Assembly (NCBI GenBank): GCA_025093555.1
Contig: JAIWNF010000024.1
Span: 62,001 to 126,000, forward strand
Direction: 5' to 3'
DNA length: 64,000 nucleotides
DNA from: Circinella umbellata
Taxonomy: Eukaryota > Mucoromycota > Mucoromycetes > Mucorales > Lichtheimiaceae
In this document: piece by piece, positions 50,318 to 61,557 of the stretch
Position numbering within the stretch: position 1 is the stretch's first letter
How the letters are laid out: each line of letters begins with the position of its first letter
Made by a program: the position numbers and the translations under genes
Notes under the pieces: generated by a model
Seen by the model: only the letters and a program-made list of their open reading frames with translations
Databases searched by the model: none
What the model was told of the DNA's origin: nothing

Positions 50318-50425
50318 GGCTGTTCACAAGCAAATATTTTTGAAAGTTGTACAACACATAAATCTTCTTTGGGAATAGGATTTATGTGTTGTACAACTTT
50401 AAAAAATATATGCTTGTGAACAGCC
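50318..50425. repeat. near-perfect 47-bp inverted repeat (hairpin) at the end of the decayed gene
   Basis: The arms 50318-50364 and 50379-50425 pair over 47 bp with two mismatches around a 14-nt loop (50365-50378). The left arm contains the last codons and TGA stop of the decayed gene. If transcribed, the RNA would fold into a long stem, a potential Dicer substrate, a terminator-like fold, or the trace of a snap-back duplication. Confidence 0.9.
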
Positions 50426-50512
50426 TTGTCATTCAAATCCTTACTTCCTCCCCCTGTTCTTTTTTTTAAACACCCATATTTATATATATATATATATTTC
50501 CTTTACATATAA

Positions 50513-51164
50513 ATGACGATGGCGGAACGAAATAAATACATAACTACATACAATGATCTTCATGATATTGATGAGCGATTATTTCTTAGTGATTTTGATT
50601 ACATATCAGACTGTCGGACTACTCAAGATGGAAGTAATTTAGCCGAGAAATTATAATACTTTACGACAATAATACTAATGTGAAACAATCGACGACATCA
50701 TCATCGGGAGCACCATATAATAATTCATCCGAGAAACATTTAATCTTGGACCCAAAAATAAAAAATCACAACAATAACGATAGCAGCAAAAAGACTAGTT
50801 TAACAATGAGGTATGCTATGTCCTCTTTTTGATATTTTTCTCGCACATTATTTTTATTGGGGATACACAAATATGTATTCTGTTGTAGCACAGGATAACT
50901 TAATGCACAGATCTTTTTTTTTTTTGTTAGATTTTAAATATACCAAATATACTTATAACTGATTATGGTAATGACAATATTAATATATGCGAATCCATTA
51001 AACCAGAAGAGTATTCATTATCTTATCATAACATTAGCAACAATGATACCAGCAACAGAACCCATTATCTTTATGCGTCTCCTATTTCTCTCTCAATTTA
51101 TCAAGAATCACTGTCAAAACAACATAGAAAGATGCTAAAATCCATTGTTATATATAGATCATAA
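50513..51164 (+). pseudogene. broken small ORF of unknown function
   Basis: MTMAERNKYITTYNDLHDID starts at 50513 and runs to a stop at 50654. One base out of frame, coding-like sequence continues (IILYDNNTNVKQ) to a donor GTATGC at 50811. After an ATTAG-type acceptor at 50930, a third open segment (ILNIPNILITDYGN) runs to a stop at 51162, but its phase does not fit the donor. The two frame breaks suggest decay, though missed splicing is possible. No family is recognised. Confidence 0.35.
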
Positions 51165-51444
51165 ATAAATCCGAACTTCCCCACCCTTTCTTAGTATTTG
51201 TCTTCTGTTATCGACATAGAGTATATTATGACCTCCTCGAAACACAATAAAAATATTTTCTTGTATTACTTTTTTTGCATAACGAACTGTGGTATTGTAA
51301 TGGTGTGATTTTGCATTGATCAGTCATACATTACAAATGAATCGGACCAGGCCCGATTTTGCTCCGCAATCCCGCGCCCTTTCGTTTGGTGTTTTTATAT
51401 ATAATGGATAAATAAAATTTAAGATTTTTTTTTTCTAATTGTTC

Positions 51445-52882
51445 ATGCTCAAGGCTTTTGGTCGTTATTCTACCATATTATCAACATCTGCCTTAGGATC
51501 CACTATCTTATATTATTCTACTTCAATAAAGTCAACTATTATGGAACGTGCACCCGTATTCTTTGTTTCTCATGGAGGTAAAACAAACTATTATACTTTT
51601 TTTTTGTTGTGTAAATAAACCTCTCATCATCTAAACGTTCAATTTTTTTTTATGCAGGTCCCAATTTATTGGAAGACAAGGAAAAACCAGGTGAATTTTA
51701 TAGCTGGTTTGGTAAATATTTGAAGAAGGAGTTAAAACCCAAAGCTATTGTTATTATCAGTGCCCATTGGCAAGGATCAGGCCAAAATACTGTTTTCGGT
51801 AAGTTTTCTAAGACTCTTTCTTTTTAAAATAAATAGATAAATGTTTTCAAGGAAGCCTGGCAACAGACTGACGTTTCCTCTTACTATTCAATTTATTCAG
51901 TGGACACTTCTGAAAAACCAAAGTTGATTTATGATTTCTATGGTTTTCCTCAACGTTATTACGAACACATTTGGGATCATCAAGGTGAACCTGCATTAGC
52001 TGAAAAGGTCGTTGGTTTGTTAAAAAAGGTAAGTAATAGCGATCAATATTTATTTTCCACAAAAGAAAAGTCATATTAATAATATATACATAATTATTTG
52101 TAGGCTGGCATTAATGCTAAGGGTCAAGAATATGGCAATGATCATGGTGTTTGGGTTCCATTGAAAAGAGCCATGACATCCAATAAAGACATTCCCATAG
52201 TTGAAGTATCGACATTTAGTCATGAGGACATGCCTATGCATGTGAAAATGGGTGAAGCACTTGCGCCTCTTAGGTATAAGAAAACCAAAGAAAAAATTGC
52301 TATATGTCTGTGTACATATGAATGGGGACGTGTCTTAAAAAAGATAGACTTACAATTTCATAAAAAAAATATTTAGAGATGAAGGCGTTGTCATCATTGG
52401 AAGTGGTAGTTCAGTACATAATTTGCGACTATTATGGTCAAATATGGATAAACCATCTCCACAATGGGTAATTGATTTTGATAAGGATATGGAAAAAGCA
52501 GCTTGTGGATCTATTGGTAAAGAAAGAAATGATGCTGCTAATCAATTAAGCAAACATAAAGCATTCAGAGAATCTCATCCAACGGCAGAGGTACAATATA
52601 GTAGTAATATATAAGTGTAGGAGGCTAGGGGTATAAGGAAGGTTAAATTATACTTGACATAGATCGAGAGCTAAACAAGGTTATTTATAAATACAGCATC
52701 TTGTACCTTTTCATGTGGCATTGGGTGCTGCGGGCAATGATGAAGGTATTAAATTACTAGAAGATTATCTTGCGACCATTGGATGGGGTTCTTATGGATT
52801 TGGACTACCAAAGGATATTCGTATGCCTACTTATAAAAATGGTACATCATCATCGTTGACTACTTCTCGTGATGAGTTGTAG
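51445..52882 (+). CDS. LigB/DODA-type extradiol dioxygenase
   Basis: Six exons: 51445-51577, 51658-51798, 51901-52028, 52104-52273, 52377-52590 and 52697-52882, 323 codons. The fold's metal and active-site motifs are present: VFFVSHGGPN (first His), VIISAHWQ, EYGNDHGVWVPL, VVIIGSGSSVHNL and HLVPFHVALGAAG. These fit plant and fungal 4,5-DOPA extradiol dioxygenases, iron- or zinc-dependent ring-opening enzymes. The true catechol substrate is unknown. The first ~33 residues (MLKAFGRYSTILSTSALGST) precede the usual family start at MERAPVFF (51541) and look like a targeting sequence; translation may begin at either ATG. The last residues are SRDEL, resembling an ER-retention signal. Confidence 0.92.
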
Positions 52883-53858
52883 TTTTTTTTTTCTTTCAAT
52901 TATCCATTCATTATAATTATATATCATTTCACATAATTTGTATGTTTGTCCTTTATTTTTATTATTATTATTCTAACTATTATTATTATCACCATTCTTG
53001 GCTGAAACATCAATTCTTTTTTTTTTGTTATGTGAATTACTATTAAAAAATACCCAATTTTTTATTTATATGAAAAAAAACAAAAAAGTCAAGTCTACAT
53101 CTATTATCAAGTCTAGAAATGATTATGTCGATGATGATAATAATTTCATTCTTCCCTTGGTTCTGCTAATTGTACTTATTTTTGCATTATTGGCTGCTCA
53201 ATGGAAATAGTTAATATTGTATGTTTTTTTATCAATTATTTATTTTTTAAATAGGAGTTATATCTTTTTTAAATGATGCTACTTTACTGTCTATCAAATA
53301 ATAGTAATAACATATTTGTATTTTTAAATATATCTATATGTCGGGACATAGAAAAAGGAGGAAGATACAAAGGGAGGAATAATAATAAGCTAGTAATATT
53401 TGCACGTTTGATAAAATAGAGAAAGAGATAACAAGGAGTTAATATGTTAAAAGGGGAAGAAGGGGTTGATCAGAAGGGGTTGAAGATTGCGACGAGTATA
53501 ATATTATGTGATAAATAAGTTTATGTGTTCGAGGGGGGCTATGAAGGAACTCGGGAAAAAGAATATATTTTTTTTCTTTACTCTTCTTCTTTCCCATTCG
53601 AATAACATTCTCGTATACTTCTTTTTCTCTTTTTTTTTACATAAATATTTTGTTATTTAATCTTACTATTGCATTTTTCAGTAAAAAAAAAAAAGCTGAA
53701 CGCTATAATCCAAACGCCCGCTCCTTTTTTTATATTACACCAACGCTCCCCCCTCCTCTCACATACACACATTTACTAATCTAAAAAAACACCACAGAGA
53801 AATAATACATGACAACAACAGCACCTCAATAATAATAGTCGACAATATATATTCAATA
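52883..53858. other. promoter region of the chitin synthase gene
   Basis: About 980 nt with AT-rich 3' flank of the dioxygenase, then pyrimidine-rich blocks at 53565-53640 and 53720-53765 before the chitin synthase start. A 70-codon open frame at 52998-53210 ends in a hydrophobic segment but has no support as a gene. Confidence 0.5.
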
Positions 53859-56800
53859 ATGTCTTTCAATAATAATAATAGTAATGTTGATAATAACACA
53901 ATGAAACACACAAGCGACTTGACAGATATCAATAATTTGACGGAAGAAGCTATTGTTACAACAATTCGATCACGATTTTTACAAGACAAGATATTTACTC
54001 GTATACGTAATTCAACATTAGTCGTTGTTAATCCATATAAAGATCTACTGACTAGATCGATTTCTGAAATAAGCGAACAATATTTGGCTGAATATAAAGA
54101 ACCAGCAAAGGCATCAGATCAACAACCAGTAAAACAACTAGATCCACATATTTTTCAACATGTCAATCAAGCTTATTTTCATTTACGTCGAACGGGAAAT
54201 GACCAATCCATTATATTCAGGTAAAAAAAAGTCTAATCTATAACTTAACAAAAAAAAGAGGGAGAGAGAAAAAGAAAATTAGTAACAGTTATTTTTCGGT
54301 GTAGAGGATTGAGCGGAAGTGGAAAATCTGATATGCGCATTGCAGCATTGGAACATCTAATGACACTCAGTGGAGGAAACAAAAAGACCAATCGGGTACA
54401 ACAACATGTTCAACGAGCATTTACAGTTTTAGAAGCATTTGGGCATTGTCGATCCATTGGTAACACCAACGCATCACGATATGGAAGTCATGTTGAAATA
54501 CAACTTAATGAACGAGGGCGTATGATGGGGGCCAAATTTTTAGATTATTTACTCGAAAAAAGCCGTGTTACCGAACCACCTGCAGACGAATCATCCATGT
54601 CTAATTATCAAGTTTTTTATTATCTTGTACACTCTACCAACAATACTGACGAAAGAACTTCACTTTATTTCGATGACCCACATCAGTTTCGATACTTGTA
54701 CAAAAACAAAGAAATGGCTCATACCTTCTCTTCCTTATTTACCAACAATAGAAGTGATTGGATTGACCTCAAATCTAATATGAAAGCACTCGGTATTGCT
54801 ACCGACAAGGATGTATGGCAACAACTTACACAAATTTTGGCAGCCATCGTGCATTTGGGAAATATCCAATTTGCTTCATCTCAACAAGGGAAAGAAACCA
54901 TAATTAAAAATACCTCGACGTTGGATTTGATTGCTTTGTTTTTAGGTGTAGAGTCAAAAGCCATAGAAAATGTATTATTGTATCAAACCAAAATAGTTGA
55001 CGGAGATATGACAACTTTGGTATTAGATACGACTCAAGCATCCAAGCAACGTGATTTATTAGCACAAACATTGTATTCGTTATTATTTACTTGGATTGTT
55101 GAAGCGATTAATAAGAAATTGTGTACATCCAACTTTGAAAACTTTATTAGTTTAACTGATTTTCCTGGTTTTGAAATGCCAAAAAGTAGTAACAATAATC
55201 ATTTAATGTCGTTTGATCAATTTCGATTGGCTTTTGCTAATGAAAAATGGCACCAGTTTATGCTGCAACAAACATTCAATCATCATATCGAGGTATATCG
55301 AGAGCAAACTATCGATCGGGACCCAGCAACATATCAATCAAATAGCAAACAATGCATTTCACTGATGTTGGAAGCAACAAAAGCAACAACAACAACAACA
55401 ATGGAACCATTTATTGTTAAAAATAAACAACATCCATGCCTTTCCATCAAGCGACCTGATACATTTACCATTCAACATTTTACAGGTCCAGCAACATATC
55501 AACGTCATCAGTTTTTGGAAAAATGCAATGAAACATCTTTAAATGCTGATTTTGTTGTTTTATTCACAAGTCATGAATGTCAAAATACCCTTGTTACAAA
55601 ATTATTCAAACAAAAAACTATCAATACTGAATTAAAAGGCACTGCTGTTGTTGGTGCTGAACAATCATCTAAACCACGTCGGTCACCTTCCATGAAACGT
55701 AAAAGCAATAATATCAAAGCTACAGATAATACGACAGAAGAGCAACAACAGCATATGGGACAACAACTCTACCAACTTAACGATGCCATGGATGAGCTTT
55801 TCCGTACATTACAAGAAACTGAAAACTGGTGGGTTTTGTGTATGAATCCAAATGACTTACATTTACCAAGTTCATGCGATGGAAAAAAATTGACTGCACA
55901 AATTCAAATGTTTAATGTATTGGATCTGGCAATACGAGCTAGACATGAATACAAAATTAAAATTCCTATTACCGAATTTGGTGAGCGTTATGGTGATATT
56001 ATTCAAAGTACTTGTTGCAGTACGGATATGAATGCAGACTTGAGAGAAATGTGTCTCGCTGTCATGGGAGCTTTCAATTGGAATAATAAAATGATGGTCG
56101 TTGGAGAAGAACAGGTAATTAACTATTAGTCTTTTTTTTTAATATGTACTGAAGCAGCTATACACGGAGCGTTTTTTTGAAAAAAAAATATTATGAAAAA
56201 CCTATTTGTAGATTTATCTTCATGGATATGCATGGATGGTACTCGAAAATAAATTACGAGCTATTGAAAAACGTGAACAACGGCGGACACGTTGTTTAGC
56301 AAAAGGTATTCCATTTGGTAAGTAAAAAAGAAAAGAACCTGGTAGTTTTTCCATGTACACAAAAATACAATTATATATTAATTGACCGTGGGCGCGTTTT
56401 ATTCAAAAAAAAAGATGAAGAAACGGGCAAAGCAAATCCTGGAGCAGCAGCTGCAGTATCTATGCTTGATCCGTGTGATGGTGAATCATATGGTATGAAT
56501 GATACGTCAGTCATTGAAGATGAATCCATTTATTCGGATGACAATGGATACCCTCGATGTTACACGACTGATTCTGTATCTATGTCTAGTGAATCACAAG
56601 TATGTGACACAACCACCATTACCAAATCAAACAGTGACAAGTCAGTCAACCTAAAGAAAAAAAACAAGAAAAGCAACAATAAAGACGAGAATCAAAACCA
56701 GAAGACAACGAAAGCTCGAGGTTTGTGGGTAACAATGACGTGGCTTTGCACATGGTGGATTCCAAGTTTATTGTTGCGTTCTATGGGAAATATGCGACGA

Positions 56801-59793
56801 TCAGATATTCGTATGGCTTGGCGAGAAAAAGTCACTTTATGTACATTGATTTTTATGCTTTGTGGTGCCATGATTTGGTTTATCTGTTTTTTTGGTCAAT
56901 TATTATGTCAACATCAAGACTTGTATACCCAGTCTGAGTTACAAGCACATAGTGATAAAGCCAACGCGTATGTAACCATTCGTGGTGAAGTATTTGATTT
57001 AACTGCTTTTGCTCCGCGCCATTGGGCAAGTGAGGTAATTCCTGCCAATGTGTTATATCAATATGCCGGTCAAGATATTAGCGATTTGTTCCCAGTTCAA
57101 GTTTCAGCTCTTTGTGATGGTAATAATGCACCTATACCAAAAGAAGTAACATTAGATACACGTATCAATATTACAGATTCCAATGCAGACTATCATGACT
57201 TTCGATATTTCCGTGACGATTATCGACCCGATTGGTATTTTGAACGTATGGTGTATTTGCGAAAAAATTACCGGCTTGGATTTATGGGGTATGATACTGA
57301 AGATATCAAGAATCAAGCGTCTTCTCCTGTTCAAATAGGAGGTATTAGTACCGAACGTCGATGGGCCATTTTACATAACAACGTGTATGATTTAACATCT
57401 TATATGGTGGGAGGACTGGGCATGAAAGAACCTACTCACCCTGTACCTGGAGAAAATCAAGAAGACAAGGCGAAAAAAACAGAGCAAGAAAAAAAAGTGG
57501 GCGCTGACTTTATTGATAATTCCATCACAGAATTGTTTCGACAATTACCTGGAACCGACATTTCAGAACATTTTGATGCGTTACCACTAGACAAAGATAA
57601 ACGTATCCGTCAACTGACATGTATGCGAAACCTATTTTTGGTCGGCAAGGTCGATACACGTAATTCACCTAAATGTTTATTTTCTGAATATCTGCTACTG
57701 CTTATTACTGTCTTTCTCTGCAGTGTGATTTTATTCAAGTTCTTGGCCGCGCTTTGTTTGACGCAAACAAATAAATATGATAACGAAGAATACGACAAGT
57801 TCATTGTATGTCAAGTCCCCTGTTATACCGAAAGTGAAGAATCACTACGTAAAACTATTGATTCCATTGCCGCTCTGAAATATGATGATAAACGTAAACT
57901 TTTATTTTTGATTGCTGATGGTATGATTGTTGGAAGTGGTAATGATCGGTCTACTCCACGTATTGTATTGGATATTCTTGGTGTCAGTCATAAGTATGAT
58001 CCAAAACCAGTCTCATTTCTATCTTTGGCACAAGGTCAAAAGCAACATAATATGGGCAAAGTGTATTCAGGATTATATGAATATGCAGGTCACTGCGTTC
58101 CTTATATCGTCGTTGTCAAGGTCGGTACCCCTGATGAACGTCACAAGTCTGGTAACCGTGGTAAACGAGACTCTCAAATGGTCTTAATGCGTTTTTTGAA
58201 CAAAGTTCATTACGATTCGCCCATGACTCCTTTGGAATTAGCTATATATCACGAGCTTAAAAATGTTATTGGTGTCCATCCAAGCTTTTATGAATTTGTC
58301 TTGATGATTGACGCTGATACCGAAGTGTTGTCACATTCATTAACAAGGATGGTGGGTCATTTTGTACGTGACCCAAAAATTGTTGGTCTTTGTGGTGAAA
58401 CCATGTTATCAAATGAAAAAGATACTTGGGTAACCATGATTCAAGTTTACGAGTATTATATTTCCCATTATTTATCCAAAGCATTCGAATCTTTATTTGG
58501 TTCCGTGACATGTCTTCCTGGATGTTTTTGTATGTATCGATTAAGATCTGCAACTCATAACAAGCCTCTTCTAGTAGCCCATTCAGTTATTAATGATTAT
58601 GCCGAAATATTTGTGGATACTTTACATAAGAAGAATTTATTACATTTGGGTGAAGATCGATACTTAACGACGTTGATTTTAAAACATTTTCCCAATTACA
58701 AAACCAAGTTTACGTCGGATGGTGCGTGTATGACAAATGCACCAGATCAGTGGCCTGTCTTATTGTCCCAACGGCGTAGATGGATTAATTCCACAGTTCA
58801 TAATTTGGGCGAGCTTATGTTTCTACCTCAATTATGTGGATTTTGTTGTTTTTCAATGCGGTTCGTTGTTATGCTTGATTTACTTAGTACTTTGGTAATG
58901 CCAGCAGTTGTGTGTTACCTTGTTTACCTGATTTATAAATTAAGCACGAGTACAAGTCAAGTTCCTTTAATTTCCATCATTACACTGGCAGGTGTTTATG
59001 GATTACAAGCTATTATATTCATTTTACGGCGCAAGGTAAAAAAAATTCTAAGAGAGGGAGAGGGTGCTATTATTGAAATAAAACAAAAAGGAAACAAAAG
59101 AATATTATCTTTGTGTATTCTTTTTTGTGGGTAGTGAGAGCTAGCCTTTTTTCTCATATTTATTATTCACTTCTTTTATAGTGGGAACATATTGGTTGGA
59201 TGATCGTCTATATTCTTGCAGTACCTGTTTTCTCCTTTTTAGTGCCCATCTACGCTTTTTGGCATTTTGATGACTTTTCTTGGGGTAACACGCGTATTGT
59301 ATTAGGAGAAAGAGGTCAAAAAAAAGCAATAAGTCCAGAAGAAGTCACATTTGATCCGTCTACGATTCCAACAAAACGATGGGCTGAACATGAATATGAT
59401 CAACAATGGGAAGAGGATGACTGTGACAAAGGATCCTCCTATTGCCCAGAGAGTACAGCAAGTAAATCTCATCATGGTGAAAGTTTTATTGGAACACCAC
59501 CTCATAATACAAATTCAAGTGTAATCTCCTCACCTTCTTTCAATCGTTACACACAAAATACAACGAAATCATTTTCACCAGTTTCTTCTCCAATACCAAG
59601 TAATACTAAATGCTTTCCAACAGAATCCGAGATTATGAAAGAAATTGAACGAATATTAGACAACCACAATTTGATGCATCTTACCAAGAAACAAGTGCGT
59701 GATACGCTTTCACAGACATTTGGAATGGATATGACATATAAACGTAATTTTATCAACAAGAGTATCGAAAAGTCATTAGCTGGACGACTTTAA
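53859..59793 (+). CDS. chitin synthase with N-terminal myosin motor (class V/VII type)
   Basis: Five exons: 53859-54220, 54305-56114, 56212-56317, 56415-59035 and 59182-59793, 1836 codons, the usual size for class V enzymes. Residues ~20-720 form a myosin-like motor with P-loop GLSGSGKS, switch I NTNASRYG and switch II DFPGFE. Membrane segments follow, then a cytochrome-b5-like domain (~945, YVTIRGEVFDLTAF). The family-2 glycosyltransferase core (~1220-1560) has CQVPCYTES, MIDADTEV, GEDRYLT and the QRRRW product-binding motif. After the last membrane helices comes SWGNTR, a Ser-rich linker and a DEK-C domain (~1779-1836). The protein makes chitin from UDP-GlcNAc at growth sites, and the motor is thought to guide secretory vesicles on actin. 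The motor's P-loop departs from the myosin GESGAGKT. The exon 4 acceptor follows an A run. An intron read-through frame from 56315 is not coding. Confidence 0.96.
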
Positions 59794-60263
59794 TTTATAT
59801 TGTACGATTAAAAAAAATAAAACCCATAATTTATCTTTTTCTTTCATCGTTCCAGACTCCACTTTTTTTTTTACTTTGGTTTTTTTTGTATCATTATGCT
59901 TTATGTATATATAAATATACACGAAAAAAAAAGGTATATATGTTTTATAGTGTTTTTATATAAATAATAATATGATTATATAAATAAAAATTTAGAGGTT
60001 GGTGGAAAGAGTAATAAATGAAAGGAAGGGATGGTGGATAGATGGAGAATAAAATAATAATACAATTTTGTTTGCTTGATAAAAAATGGAAAACTTGGAA
60101 TATACTTTTACGCTAAAAAATAATGATACTAATAAAAGAGAAATAGACAATTCTTTTTTGTTTTTTGTAATAATAGTATACGAAATATTTTCCATTTGAG
60201 TTGTTCAATTATAATTAATTGTCTATTACTAATAAAACAGGTTTATATTATCAAGTAACTAAC
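59794..60263. other. intergenic region between converging 3' ends
   Basis: 470 nt of AT-rich sequence with long T and A runs between the chitin synthase and the secreted barwin-like gene. It presumably holds both polyadenylation regions. No gene is seen. Confidence 0.55.
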
Positions 60264-61557
60264 TTAAAGCCAGTCCCAAGTAATTTCAACACGTCCATCA
60301 CCTAAACCAGCAATTTCCGTGAAAGCACCTGGGCTCAAATCTAACCGTACGAGAAAAAAAATTAGTCGATTAATTTAAATGTTATTGTACTGTGTTCCAG
60401 AAAAAAAGTATACAAATCACTACTTACCAATATCACCCTTTGCACATGTAGGACAAGTATCAGTAACGGATACGATAACATCACCATCAGGTCCTAAGAT
60501 AAAAAAAGAAATACAAGTCAAGCGATTGAAGAAGTCAGAGAAAAGCAACTATTTCAATGTAGTATTCATGTATATCGGGTTATCCACTCACCATGAACCT
60601 TCACTTTCTTGTTACAGTTAGGATTGTTGTTTGGGTTGGCACCATTGGCCATGTCGATGTAGTTCATGGCAGCAATATAGTCTGAATCGGTATTTTCAAT
60701 ACCACATGAGCCTAAACCAGTGTTATACCAGGTACCTAAAGGTACACATTTGTATGTATAAAAACAACAAATATAAGTCATGGAAACGTAGCATCACAAC
60801 AATATAATAGAATGAGAATAGCAATTGAATTTTTCTTACCTTCACCAGAGAATGAACCCTTGGAACCACCGCCACTGCCACCTGAGGTAGGCTTGGGCTT
60901 GGGAGCCTTAGTAGTGGTTGGCTTAGGTGCTTCAGTGGTGGTAGTAGTGGTTGGCTTGGGCTTGGGAGCCTTGGTAGTGGTTGGCTTAGGTGCTTCAGTA
61001 GTGGTAGTTGGCTAATTAATTGATGTTATATCAAATAAAAGAATAGTAGTTTGTTAGATACTTTCATTCAAAAAAAACTATTCAATGGAAAAGATAAAAC
61101 GAACCTTGGATTTCTTTGGTGAGTGGGTCTTTTTAGCGGAGTGGGACTTCTTTCGTGAGTGATTCTTCTTAGAAGAATGAGACTTCTTTGGTGTATGAGT
61201 CTTTTTGGGAGCTTCAGTAGTAGTAGCAGTAGGTGTAGGCTTTTCTTCATCTTGCTTTTTATGTTCAACGGGATGTCCAGCAGCCTTAGCTTCAGCTTCA
61301 AAAGCAGAAGCTTGAGCGGCAGCGACAGATGATTGGGAAGCAATAGCCTCTTTTTGCCATTTTTCATTGTCAGCAGCCATTTGATCAGCTACGGCTTGTT
61401 GAGAAGCAAGTGCTTGACGTTGCCAAGCTTCATGGTCGTAAGCACGTTTTTGAACGACGTCTCGTTTAAAGGATTCAGGAATGGGTACGGCATTTACCAG
61501 CGTGGTTGCGACAAGCAACAACGTTGCCATGAAAATAAAAACTTGTTGATTCATCAT
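60264..61557 (-). CDS. secreted protein with barwin/RlpA-like double-psi beta-barrel domain
   Basis: Five exons: 61105-61557, 60840-61011, 60592-60735, 60428-60493 and 60264-60340, 303 codons. A signal peptide (VFIFMATLLLVATTLVNA) is followed by FKR and QKR, possible Kex2 sites. Then come an Ala/Gln helical stretch, a Lys/His repeat (KKSHS-type units), and two tandem copies of a 19-20-residue Pro/Thr/Lys unit (TEAPKPTTTKAPKPK). The C-terminal domain (~207-303) is an expansin/RlpA-like barrel: TWYNTGLGSCGIENTDSD, AAMNYIDMANG, SVTDTCPTCAKGDIDLSPGAF and a final VEITWDWL. Such proteins lack known catalysis and bind or loosen cell wall polysaccharides. The two N-terminal Met codons are adjacent; either may start. 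The donor of intron 1 is the unusual GTTCGT. Confidence 0.9.

Larger units (their letters stand above)
46213..50343 (+). pseudogene. decayed multi-exon gene of unrecognised family
   Basis: A chain of exon-like segments can be followed on the plus strand with good splice sites. It starts MSKKSNYFNEIPCDQW (46213) and resumes as FAEGAIKHLCKRI after a 324-bp insertion. Further exons lie at 46824-46991, a 12-nt exon near 47080-47092, 47193-47230, 47324-47346, 48137-48189 and 48278 onward. After more broken segments come 49355-49783, 49885-50029 and 50109-50343. At least six lesions break the frame: a shift at ~46640, a shift at ~48535, a one-base insertion at ~48900, a stop at 48952-48954, a shift at ~49010 and a stop at 49157-49159. 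The downstream half (ESEMEYSHYALWPFLKS, MYDHLNGAYG) looks well conserved and suggests a young pseudogene. The function is unknown. Confidence 0.65.

Noticed and set aside
56315..56414. N-terminal MVSKKEKN extension of the second chitin synthase part, as if it were a separate gene
   Set aside because: It is the read-through of a 97-nt intron; splicing 56317 to 56415 keeps the motor and the synthase in one frame.
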